From: Ruegeria haliotis
GTDB taxonomy: Bacteria; Pseudomonadota; Alphaproteobacteria; Rhodobacterales; Rhodobacteraceae
DNA: 64,000 nt
Assembly: GCF_013377785.1 (NCBI RefSeq)
Contig: NZ_JABXWT010000003.1
Location: 240,958 to 304,957 of the forward strand
Reading direction: 5' to 3'
The position numbers and the translations under genes were made by a program. Shown piece by piece: positions 34,062 through 43,900 of the stretch. Position 1 is the first letter of the stretch. Each line of letters starts with the position of its first letter. The notes below the pieces were generated by a model, which saw nothing but the letters and a program-made list of their open reading frames with translations, did no database searches and was not told where the DNA came from.

Positions 34062-36820
34062 CGGTTCTGGCTGGCATCGGGTTTACTGCCCCATGGATTT
34101 TGCTGGGTCTTTTGACCCTGCCGATCCTGTGGTTGATCCTGCGCGCGGTGCCGCCTGCGCCGATCCGTCGGCTGTTCCCGGCGGTGACACTGTTGCTGGG
34201 CCTCAAAGACGACGAAAGCGTCTCGGACCGAACGCCGTGGTGGCTGCTGCTGCTCCGGATGCTGGCGGCGGCCGCGATCATCATCGGGCTGGCAGGGCCG
34301 GTTCTGAACCCATCACGCGATCAGACCGGGACGGGGCCACTGCTACTGGTTCTGGATGCCAGTTGGGCCGGTGCGGCGCGCTGGTCATCGACGCTGGATC
34401 AAATCGATGCACAATTGTCCGAGGCCGGGCGCGCCGGGCGGCCAGTCTCGATCTTGCGGATGACCGAACCGGAAACGCCGGTGTTTCAGGCGGCCGAAGC
34501 ATGGCGTGGTCGTTTGCCGGGTCTGATACCTATGCCGTGGCAACCGGCTGAGGCACAGATCGACCAGATTCTGGCCGCCTTGAGCGAAGTAGATGGCGGA
34601 TTCGACACCCATTGGTTCAGTGACAGGCTTGGCTATGATGGCCATGATCAGATGGTGTCGGCGCTGCAAGAACGTGGTGATGTGACTGTTTACCGGTCGC
34701 CAGCCCCGGCAATGGCACTACTGCCTGCGGCCTATCAGGATGGGGTTATTCAACTGACCGTCCTGCGGGCAGAGCCCGGCGCGGCGGGCACAGTGACGGT
34801 GTTGGCGCAGGGTCGTGACCCGGCGGGCACCGCGCGGGTACTGCATTCCGCCGAGCTGACCTTTGAAAACGGCGCGACCGAGGCGCAGATCGAACTGGCC
34901 CTGCCGTCGGAACTGCGCGCCCGGATCACCCGGTTCGAGATTCAAAGCCAGCGGTCTGCTGGCGCGGTGACCCTGACTGATGACAGCTTGCGCCGACGCG
35001 AGGTGGCGCTGATCGCAGGCACCCTGAACCGCGAAGGGTTGGAACTGCTGTCGCCCCTGCATTACCTGACGCAAGTTTTGGTCCCCACCGCGGATTTTGT
35101 GGACGGAGGCTTGCTTGAGGTCTTGCCAGCGAACCCCGACGTCATCGTTCTGTCGGATGTGGCCCAGATGTCCGAAACCGAACAGGCGGACCTGATCGAC
35201 TGGGTGGAACAAGGTGGCTTGCTGCTGCGTTTCGCCGGTCCACGCATGGCGGCCAGCGATCTGGGCCGCGATGAAGAGGATACATTGCTGCCCGCACGCC
35301 TGCGCAGCGGCGGACGCTCGGTCGGGGGCGCGATGAGCTGGGGTGAAGCCAAAGCCCTTGCGCCTTTCCCGGAAAACTCTCCGTTCTACGGATTGCACAT
35401 ACCGGACGATGTCGTTATCTCGACGCAGGTCATGGCGCAACCAGACCCTAACTTGGCGGATCGGGTGATTGCGTCGCTGTCGGATGGCACGCCGCTGGTC
35501 ACACGCAAGGCGCTGGGTTTGGGGCAGGTGGTTCTGTTTCACGTTACGGCGGATGCGGAATGGTCCAGCCTGCCACTGTCTGGATTGTTTGTCGAAATGC
35601 TGGACCGTCTGGCCGTGGCCTCAGCTGCGAAATCCCGGCAAGAGGCTCAGTTGCAAGGCACCACATGGGAGCCGGTTCAGGTTCTGGACGGATTCGGCAC
35701 CCTGTCGGATGCTGGGACTCTGGTCGGAGTGGATGGTGTTGAGTTGGTGTCCGGACAGATTGGGCCAGAGCTGCGCCCGGGGTTGTACGAAAGCGGCAAA
35801 CAGAAGCTGGCGTTGAATGTCCTGTCCGAGGATGCAGCCCTCAGCCCGGCAATTTGGCCAGCTGATGTTCCGATCAAAGGGCAAGAAGCGACGAGCGAGA
35901 CGCCGCTGGGCGGCATCCTGCTGAGTCTGGCCCTGATTTTGCTGACTGTGGATGTAATCGCGTCGCTGGCGCTGTCTGGTCGTTTGGGACTGGCCCGTGC
36001 GGCGGCCGTGGCGTTGGGCGCTTTGTTGTTGGTGCCAGAGGCGCAGGCGCAAACGCCTGAAGATACGGAATTTGCCCTTGAGGCAACGCATGAACTGGTG
36101 CTGGCGCATGTCTTGACCAGTGACCCGCAAGTGGATGATGTCGCGCAGGCCGGGCTGCGTGGGCTGGCGCAAACGCTGTCCTATCGCACCTCGGTCGAAC
36201 CTGCCGCGCCTATCGGTGTGGATCTTGAAAGGGATGAGCTGGCCTTCTTTCCACTGCTCTACTGGCCGATCAGCCCGGATCAGCCGCAACCGTCGACCGA
36301 AGCTTATGCCAAGCTCAACGCCTATCTGCGCTCGGGTGGTATGATCCTGTTTGACACGCGCGACGCCGATATCGCCGGTTTCGGCGCCTCAAGTCCCAAT
36401 GGGCGCAAGCTGCAGCAATTGGCAGGCCCGCTGAATATCCCTTCACTAGAGCCGATTCCACGCGACCATGTTCTGACCCGGACGTTCTATTTGCTACAGG
36501 ATTTCCCGGGCCGCTACGCAGGTGCCGAGGTTTGGGTTGAATCCGCGCCCTTAGATGCTGAACAGATTGAAGGCATGCCGTTCCGCAATCTCAACGACAA
36601 TGTGACGCCGGTGGTGATTGGGGGCAATGACTGGGCCGGGGCGTGGGCTGTTGATCGCAACGGTCAGGCGTTGTTGCCAGTAGGCCGTGGCTATGCCGGC
36701 GAACGCCAGCGTGAACTGGCCAATCGCTTTGGCGTCAATCTGGTGATGCATGTGCTGACCGGGAACTACAAATCCGATCAGGTCCACGTGCCCGCCCTTC
36801 TGGACAGGTTGGGACAATGA
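34058..36820 (+). CDS. DUF4159 domain-containing membrane protein with BatA-like N-terminus
   Basis: A 920-residue protein starting at an ATGA overlap with DUF58. Two N-terminal membrane helices (PWILLGLLTLPILWLIL and WWLLLLRMLAAAAIIIGLA) with VLNPS match the BatA/aerotolerance N-terminal region. A large VWA-like periplasmic part follows, then two central helices near residues 630-670, a signal-like AQAQ, and a C-terminal DUF4159 domain (LAFFPLLYWPISPDQ, GGMILFDTRDAD). DUF4159 resembles glutamine-amidotransferase folds. In this four-gene module it probably forms the membrane complex served by MoxR. No reaction is known. Confidence 0.9.
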   Translation: MTVLAGIGFTAPWILLGLLTLPILWLILRAVPPAPIRRLFPAVTLLLGLKDDESVSDRTPWWLLLLRMLAAAAIIIGLAGPVLNPSRDQTGTGPLLLVLDASWAGAARWSSTLDQIDAQLSEAGRAGRPVSILRMTEPETPVFQAAEAWRGRLPGLIPMPWQPAEAQIDQILAALSEVDGGFDTHWFSDRLGYDGHDQMVSALQERGDVTVYRSPAPAMALLPAAYQDGVIQLTVLRAEPGAAGTVTVLAQGRDPAGTARVLHSAELTFENGATEAQIELALPSELRARITRFEIQSQRSAGAVTLTDDSLRRREVALIAGTLNREGLELLSPLHYLTQVLVPTADFVDGGLLEVLPANPDVIVLSDVAQMSETEQADLIDWVEQGGLLLRFAGPRMAASDLGRDEEDTLLPARLRSGGRSVGGAMSWGEAKALAPFPENSPFYGLHIPDDVVISTQVMAQPDPNLADRVIASLSDGTPLVTRKALGLGQVVLFHVTADAEWSSLPLSGLFVEMLDRLAVASAAKSRQEAQLQGTTWEPVQVLDGFGTLSDAGTLVGVDGVELVSGQIGPELRPGLYESGKQKLALNVLSEDAALSPAIWPADVPIKGQEATSETPLGGILLSLALILLTVDVIASLALSGRLGLARAAAVALGALLLVPEAQAQTPEDTEFALEATHELVLAHVLTSDPQVDDVAQAGLRGLAQTLSYRTSVEPAAPIGVDLERDELAFFPLLYWPISPDQPQPSTEAYAKLNAYLRSGGMILFDTRDADIAGFGASSPNGRKLQQLAGPLNIPSLEPIPRDHVLTRTFYLLQDFPGRYAGAEVWVESAPLDAEQIEGMPFRNLNDNVTPVVIGGNDWAGAWAVDRNGQALLPVGRGYAGERQRELANRFGVNLVMHVLTGNYKSDQVHVPALLDRLGQ

Positions 36821-38859
36821 CCGGAACCGTCATATTCGATCCGCTGATCCCATGGCCCGTTCTGGTCATCATAGCGATTATCGCGAGTACGGGCATCATA
36901 TTGGCCCTATGGCGCGGGTTATCGGGCTGGGCGCTCCGCGGATTGGCCGCTCTGGTTGTTATCGCGGCATTGGCCGGACCGGTCTATCAGGTCGAAGACC
37001 GCGCGCCACTGACAGATATTGTCCTGATGATCGAAGATGAAAGCGCCAGCCAGACCCTGTCTGATCGTGCTGACCAAACAGCGCAGGCCGCCGAAGATCT
37101 CGCCGCCGAGATCGAGTCGCGCGACAACACCGAACTGCGCCGCATTCGCGTGGGGGACAGTGACGGAGACGAAGGTACGCAGTTGATGGCCGCGCTGAAT
37201 GCCGCGCTGGCCGAGGAACCCCGCGCCCGCATTGCCGGTATTCTTGTTGTCTCGGACGGTATCGTGCACGACATCGACCAAGCGCCGGATCTGCCTGCCC
37301 CGATGCATCTGCTGCAGACCGGGCGTGAAAGGGACTGGGATCGCAGGCTGATTGTTCGAAATGCCCCAGCCTTTGCCATTATTGGTGAACCGGTGACCCT
37401 GACCTTGCGGGTTGAAGATAGCGGCGCAGCGCCTGCTGGTGCCACGACCGCACCTTTGGTGATCTCGGTGGACGGAGGTGAGCCGGAACAGTTTAGCATT
37501 CCCATCGGTCTGGACGTCGAATTACCAATCACACTGCCCCATGGTGGGCGTAACGTGATCCAATTCTCGGTGCCGCAGGCCGAGGGCGAGTTGACCGACC
37601 GCAACAACACCGCCCTGATCCAGATGAACGGCGTGCGGGATCGGTTGCGGGTGTTGCTGGTCTCGGGTGAGCCGCATCCGGGCGGGCGCACTTGGCGAAA
37701 CCTCCTGAAATCCGACAGCTCGGTTGATCTGGTTCATTTCACCATCCTGCGCCCGCCCGAAAAGCAAGACGGTGTGCCGGTGGACGAGTTATCGCTAATC
37801 GCCTTCCCGACGCGCGAGCTGTTCCTGGAAAAGATCAACGATTTCGATCTGATCATCTTTGACCGCTACAAGCGGCGCGGCATTCTGCCGGCAATATATC
37901 TGGACAACGTCACCAACTATATCAACGACGGGGGGGCCGTTCTGATTGCCGCCGGTCCTGATTTTGCCTCTGCCGACAGTATTTTCCGCTCTCCGCTTGC
38001 TCCGATCCTGCCTGCGCAACCCTCGGCTCGGGTGATCGAGGAACGATATGTGCCAATGGTCAGCGATCTGGGTCAGCGGCATCCTGTGACGACGAACTTG
38101 GGCGATTCCGATGACTGGGGCGCGTGGTTGCGTCAGATCGACGTGAACCACCGTTCGGGCGAAGTGTTGATGACCGGGGTGGACGAACGTCCGCTGCTGG
38201 TTCTGGATCGGGTGGGCGAGGGGCGCGTGGCCTTGCTTGCGTCAGATCACGCCTGGCTATGGGGTCGGGGGTTCGAAGGCGGTGGCCCACAACTGGAACT
38301 GCTGCGTCGACTGGCGCACTGGATGATGAAAGAGCCTGAGCTTGAGGAAGAGGCCCTGTGGGCCGAGGCCAACGGTCAGTCCATGCGCATCATCCGCCAG
38401 ACGCTTGAGGATGAGGTCGGGCCGGTGACGGTTACCCGCCCGAATGGCGATACGCTTGAGATTACGCTGGACGAAGTGTCCCCCGGCCGGTTCGAGGCGC
38501 GGTATTTTGGCCCCGAGATTGGCTTGTATCGGCTACAGGAAGGCGACCACATGGCGGTAATCGGCCTTGGCCCTTCAGCCCCACGTGAATTTGAACGCAC
38601 CATCGCAACGGGCGAAATCCTCACGCCTGTTCTGGCCGGTCTGCGCGGCGGTGTCATGCCACTGGAGGACGGGTTGCCCTCGATCCGCAATGTGCGTGCC
38701 GGGCGGCCTGCCGCAGGCCGCGGGTGGATCGGTCTGACCCCGCGCAATGCTTATGAAACGCGGGATGTCACGCAAGCGGGATTGCTGCCGCCGTGGCTGG
38801 TTTTGCTGCTGGCGGGTGGGTTCCTGTTGGGTGGTTGGCTGCGCGAGGGGCGGCGTTAG
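36817..38859 (+). CDS. Large membrane protein of the MoxR operon with VWA/amidotransferase-like regions
   Basis: A 680-residue protein with two N-terminal helices (VLVIIAIIASTGIILAL and GLAALVVIAALAGPVYQ) and one C-terminal helix (PPWLVLLLAGGFLLGGWL). Between them are a VWA-like segment (DIVLMIEDESASQTL, AGILVVSDGIVHD) and a GATase1-like segment (LIIFDRYKRRGILPAIYL, NDGGAVLIAAGPDF). It has the architecture seen in COG5426-type proteins. The ATGA overlap with the DUF4159 gene and the shared topology suggest a complex. Its stop is two bases from that of the convergent pbpC. Confidence 0.82.
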   Translation: MTGTVIFDPLIPWPVLVIIAIIASTGIILALWRGLSGWALRGLAALVVIAALAGPVYQVEDRAPLTDIVLMIEDESASQTLSDRADQTAQAAEDLAAEIESRDNTELRRIRVGDSDGDEGTQLMAALNAALAEEPRARIAGILVVSDGIVHDIDQAPDLPAPMHLLQTGRERDWDRRLIVRNAPAFAIIGEPVTLTLRVEDSGAAPAGATTAPLVISVDGGEPEQFSIPIGLDVELPITLPHGGRNVIQFSVPQAEGELTDRNNTALIQMNGVRDRLRVLLVSGEPHPGGRTWRNLLKSDSSVDLVHFTILRPPEKQDGVPVDELSLIAFPTRELFLEKINDFDLIIFDRYKRRGILPAIYLDNVTNYINDGGAVLIAAGPDFASADSIFRSPLAPILPAQPSARVIEERYVPMVSDLGQRHPVTTNLGDSDDWGAWLRQIDVNHRSGEVLMTGVDERPLLVLDRVGEGRVALLASDHAWLWGRGFEGGGPQLELLRRLAHWMMKEPELEEEALWAEANGQSMRIIRQTLEDEVGPVTVTRPNGDTLEITLDEVSPGRFEARYFGPEIGLYRLQEGDHMAVIGLGPSAPREFERTIATGEILTPVLAGLRGGVMPLEDGLPSIRNVRAGRPAAGRGWIGLTPRNAYETRDVTQAGLLPPWLVLLLAGGFLLGGWLREGRR

Positions 38860-38861
38860 GT

Positions 38862-40907
38862 CTATTCGATCTGAACCGAGACGCGATCAGATAGCCCTCG
38901 GGCGTCCACAACAACCAAAGATGCAAAACCCGGGCCCGGGTTGGGTATTTCAAATTCCCGGTGGCGCTGGCCGGTGAGAACAGGAACCCCGTCCGCCAGG
39001 ACCGAAAACGGCCCAACTCCGCCGCGCAGTTTGATGGTCAAAGGCCCGCCCCTCGCCTCAATTAAAGCACTTTCTGGCGGAAACAGCAGGTTCGGAGCCA
39101 TCGGATCGTTTTGAAAAGCTGCCGTCCGTGGTCGAAACCGCTGTAGCGGCGGTGGCAGTTGGGCAGCGCCCACAATCAAGGTTGCAGGGGGCGGTGGACG
39201 CAAGGGTGTAAAATCGGGCTTCAGGTGTCCGAACGCTTCGAACAACAGCGGCGCGGCCAGGTCCCCTCCAAACGCGCCTGGCACCGGCGTCCCGTCGGCG
39301 CGGCCCAGCCAGACACCAATCACATGCTGCCCGTCATATCCGATCGCCCAGGCATCCCTGTGCCCGTACGAGGTTCCGGTCTTGTAGGCCAACGCCCTTT
39401 GCGGCGCACCAGGCGGCGGGGTTAGGCCTGCAAGGATATCTCCGATCTGCCAAGCCGAGGGTTCCGAAAGGATACGGTCGGTTTGCGCGGTTTGGGCCAG
39501 CGCCCGGTGATACAGGACCGGCCCCTGACCGCCTGCGGCCAGCGTCGCGTAAAGCTGAACCAGATCGTGCAAGCTCAGACCCACCCCGCCCAGCGAAATC
39601 GCAAGTCCGGGCGTGCCGCCGGACAGGTCGGGTGCGGTCTCGGCCTTCCGCAATGCGGCCATCACACGGGCTGGACCCAGTTCATGGGTTAAGCGGACGA
39701 CAGGTATGTTGAGTGACATCTGCAGCGCGTCGCGCACCCGCACATCACCCCGAAACACTCCGTCGAAATTGCGCGGCGCATAACGGCCGAACATCACCGG
39801 GCTGTCGCTGATCAATGTTTCGGGGTGTGCAAGTCCCTGATCAAAAGCCAGCCCGTAGATCAATGGCTTCAATGTTGAGCCCGGGGATCGTAACGCTCGG
39901 GTCATGTCTACAAACCCCTGCCGCGCATCTTGGTACCCCGCCGATCCGACGGACGCCAGAACCTCGCCACTGCGATGATCCGCCACGATCAACGCACCCG
40001 AGACGCGCGGACCGGCCCGCGTCGCGGCCTGCGCAACCAATTGCTCCAACCTTGCCTGCAAACCGGCATCCAGAGTCAGGTCATGTGTCTTTGCCTCGGG
40101 GTGCCTGCGCCGCGCCTGGTCTGTCAGATGGGGGGCAAGCCTTGGGAACATCCTTATCCGTGTCGGTATGGCTTCGGTCGCGGCGCTGCGCATTTCAGAG
40201 GCTGACAGAACATTGTACCGCTGCATCCGTTGCAGGACCCTGTTGCGAGCCGCGCGGGCCGCATCGGGCTTGCGATCCGGTCGTCGGGATTCGGGCGATT
40301 GGGGCAGGGCGACCAACAGCGCCGCTTGCGCTGGCGTCAATCGCGCGGGGTCTTTTCCGAACCAGGCACGTGTCCCGGCACGGATACCTTCGAGGTTACC
40401 GCCATAGGGCGCGTGGGTTAGATAAAGGTTCAGGATCTGCCGCTTGCTCAACCGCTGTTCCAGTGCCAATGCGACCCTAATTTGGCGAATTTTGCCATTC
40501 CAGCGCCCAGTCGGGCCATCCTCGATCAGGCGCGCGACCTGCATGGTCAGAGTTGAACCGCCCGATATGGTGCGCCCGTTCCAAAGTGTTTGTGCCATTG
40601 CCCGGACCATCGCCACGGGATCGACGCCCGCATGGGACCAGAAGCGTTTGTCCTCGTACCGGATGAGCATATCGGTAAACGCGGGGTCCACCGGACCGGG
40701 ACGCATCCGCCAGATCCCATCTTCAACCGAAAACGCGCGCAGTAAGTCCCCGTTCCGGTCACGCATCTCGACCGAGATTTCTGCCAGAACGGGCGGCAAG
40801 ACCGTGGCGTTGATCCAATCCTCACCACGATCCCGGGTGAACGCGGCAAGGTAGAGCAGCCCCGCCAGCGTCAACAGAAGGCGGGTGGCCTTAGGCATCA
40901 CGGCCAC
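38862..40907 (-). CDS. pbpC: Penicillin-binding protein 1C
   Basis: A 681-residue bifunctional peptidoglycan synthase in the inner membrane. An N-terminal anchor (LLLTLAGLLYLAAF) is followed by a GT51 transglycosylase with RYEDKRFWSHAGVDP and GGSTLTMQVARL. The transpeptidase has SPGSTLKPLIYG (active serine and lysine), SLNIPVV and YKTGTSYG, and the end is a PBP1C-type C-terminal domain with FEIPNPGPG. All catalytic motifs are intact. It lies 27 bases after the alpha-2-macroglobulin gene on the same strand, the pairing also found in E. coli (yfhM-pbpC). Confidence 0.96.
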   Translation of the reverse strand: MAVMPKATRLLLTLAGLLYLAAFTRDRGEDWINATVLPPVLAEISVEMRDRNGDLLRAFSVEDGIWRMRPGPVDPAFTDMLIRYEDKRFWSHAGVDPVAMVRAMAQTLWNGRTISGGSTLTMQVARLIEDGPTGRWNGKIRQIRVALALEQRLSKRQILNLYLTHAPYGGNLEGIRAGTRAWFGKDPARLTPAQAALLVALPQSPESRRPDRKPDAARAARNRVLQRMQRYNVLSASEMRSAATEAIPTRIRMFPRLAPHLTDQARRRHPEAKTHDLTLDAGLQARLEQLVAQAATRAGPRVSGALIVADHRSGEVLASVGSAGYQDARQGFVDMTRALRSPGSTLKPLIYGLAFDQGLAHPETLISDSPVMFGRYAPRNFDGVFRGDVRVRDALQMSLNIPVVRLTHELGPARVMAALRKAETAPDLSGGTPGLAISLGGVGLSLHDLVQLYATLAAGGQGPVLYHRALAQTAQTDRILSEPSAWQIGDILAGLTPPPGAPQRALAYKTGTSYGHRDAWAIGYDGQHVIGVWLGRADGTPVPGAFGGDLAAPLLFEAFGHLKPDFTPLRPPPPATLIVGAAQLPPPLQRFRPRTAAFQNDPMAPNLLFPPESALIEARGGPLTIKLRGGVGPFSVLADGVPVLTGQRHREFEIPNPGPGFASLVVVDARGLSDRVSVQIE

Positions 40908-40934
40908 TTGAAAATCGATATGATGCTCCGCAAG

Positions 40935-43900
40935 TCATCTGACCACAACACGACCTGTCGCAGTGCGCGCCCGGTTCTGTGGTCGATACATATCCTCGAC
41001 CGAGGCTGCCGGGTGGTGGAAGTCACCGGGTGTCACTGCCCGTGCCACATATGCCAATGTCACCGTTTCCCGGCCTGACAAATCAACCGCCGCCAGGAAC
41101 CGGTCCGACCGGAACTCGGTATGGCTTGCCTCGGACAGGTCCAGCCAGTCCAGTGACCGCACGTCGCCCGAACGCAGCAGGCTTGGGTTATCGATCTCGA
41201 CGCCCGCCGCCAGCGGGTCGTCCACCATCAACCGCGCCCCGCCACCTTCGAAAGGCGTCACCGTGATCACTGTCACAAATCGGTCGCCGACGGTGGTATT
41301 GGAGGGGTCCAGCGGTTCCCCTTCCATCGAGTAATACTGACGCTCAATCGCATATCCGGTGCCTCCCGCTTCGGGTGGGATATCGGGGATGCCGTTGACG
41401 GTCAGGGTGATGTCTGTTGGTCCGCCATCAGTAGCGGTGATGTTCAACTCTTCAGCTTGCCCAGATTCCAGAACCTGCACGAAGGGTCCGTCAATGGGGG
41501 CGCCATTCACTAGCAAGCCCGAGCCGGTCGGGTCGGATACAAGCGCATGCGCGGCCAACAGGGACCACGTCGCCTCTTGCGTTGACAGGTGGGCCCGCCC
41601 TGCGGTGACCCGTTGGACCAAGGCCTCGCGATCGATAGCTTCGCTGCCCGCATCAACGGCCAGCGTCAGCAATCCGGCGGCATCGCGCAGATCGGTGCCA
41701 TAATCGGCGCGCCAGTAGGTTTGGTTCTGCGCTGGGCGCTGCGCCAACATCTGCGCGGCGCGGGCGAACATCGTATCTGCACGGGTCTGATCCCCGTACG
41801 AGGCCAACGCAGCGCCGAGTTGCGATGCGGCCAGAGGTGTATCGAACGCATCACCTTTGACATCCGCATAGTACCGTAGATCTCCCATCGAGGCTGCGCC
41901 TTCGCGCGCCAGAATCATCAGCGCATAGGCTATGTCCTGTCCGCCTTGGTCAAAATCAGGCGCATAGTTGATCCGATTGCGCAGATTATCCATCGCCTGA
42001 GCAAAGGCGCGGTCCGGTACCGGATGCCCTTGCGCGCGGGCGCGGGACAGGAAGTCGGTGACATAGGCGTCCAGCCAGAAATCACCGCTTTCGGCCCGCC
42101 ACAGGCCAAACGCCCCATTTGCCGCCTGACGTGTCAGTACGCTGCGGATCGAGTTGTCGATGCGCTGATCAACTACAGGCCCGTCACCCAGCCCCGAAGC
42201 CTGCGCGACCGATGACAGATACAGCAAGGGCAGGGCCTGACTGGTGATCTGTTCCGTGCAGCCATAGGGGTAACGATTCAAGCGGTCCAAAAGACCGGGG
42301 GTGTCAAATTTTGCCAGCGGCCCTGCAGACAGGATGGCCTTGGCCGAACCGGGTTGGAAGCCATCGAATACGTCTTGCGAGAATAGGAAGCTGTCCCCGG
42401 AACCTAGCGAAAACCTGCGTGTTAGCGCCACTACTGGATCATTGGCTCGTACCGGCATCCGCAAGGTTTGTGACAGATCGCGGCCATCGGGGGTGGTGAT
42501 GGAAACACTGATTTCCGGGTCTCCGACTGCCATTGCGCGGATCGGAACCTCGATCACGACCTTGCCGCCCTGGTCCAGCGCAAAGCTGCTGGGTGCTGCA
42601 CCCAGTTCCAGCTCGGATGAAGTCGTCAGTCCAAGCGCCATGTCCCCAGCCGTACCATCGGCATGGATAATTTCCAGTAACATCCGGCTTTGATCGCCGG
42701 GTGCCAGAAAGCGGGGCAAGCTGGCGGTGACCACCACCGGATCACGAACGATCATGTCCGCCTCGGCCTGCCCGACCGCAGCGCGGGACCAAGCCACGGC
42801 CATCAGGCGGACCGTGCCATTGAAGGCGGGCAGGGGAATGTCGATTTCGACCTCGCCATTGGCCCTCACTTGCACCGGCCCGCTGAACACCGCCATCAGA
42901 TCCTGTGTTGGCGGGGGTGATTGGCGGCGCATTCCGTTATCGTTGTCACCGCCAGACTGCACCGTTCCCATCGCGCCGTTCATGCCATCGATCAGGCGTC
43001 CGTAGACGTCGCGCAGGTCCACGCCCAGACGGCGTTGACCGAAGTAATAGCCCTGAGGGTCCGGGCTTTCGAACCCGGTCAGGTTCAGTATGCCCACATC
43101 CACTGCCGCCAAAGTCAGCCAGACCGGATCGCCTTGGGTCGCATTTTCGACCCTGATACGGGCCTTTTGTGTTTGTCGCGGCGCGCTGATCTCGGGGACG
43201 TCAATGTTGACATTCAGTTTGCGGCCAACGGGATCAACTGCGGCATGGGCCACGCCCATAGTTCTCGCCGGATTCTGCCCGGCCGAGATATCCATCGGGC
43301 GGATCACAGTCGCAGTGACATAGGCGCCAGCACCCCAATCCTGCGTGACCTCAATCGGGATGACGGTCTCGCCCTCGGGCACATTGATCATCTGGCGGTG
43401 GATCAGGTGGTTTGACAACACTTCGATTTGCGCCACACCAGCCATGCGCGGCACGATCCGCACTTGCGCCGTATCACCGGGGCGATAGCTGTCGCGGTCC
43501 AGCGACATCTCTAGCCGGTCCGGCGTTGTCGACGCATCGGCGGCTTGATACCAGCCTGCATAGAAGTCTACTGCTGACTCGACATACGTACCATCGACGC
43601 GCTGTACCACAAGCTCGTACCGGCCCCAGTCGACTGGTTGGGCAAGGGTTAACGGGTCAGCGGTGAAATCGACCTCGCCCGTCGCCACACGGGTGCGTCG
43701 GGTGGTCGGCTCCCAATTCCAGTTTCCATACAGTTGATACCATTGATATCGCGTCTCGATCTTGTTCAGCGTCCAGCTCAATCGCATCGGGGTGGCTGTC
43801 AGATCAGGGGTCAGCCCGACGATCTGGAACGCAGCCTCGGTGCCTTCGGGGATCACGTCATCAAACATCGGTTTGATCCCAATCACTGGCTGCGATGGCA

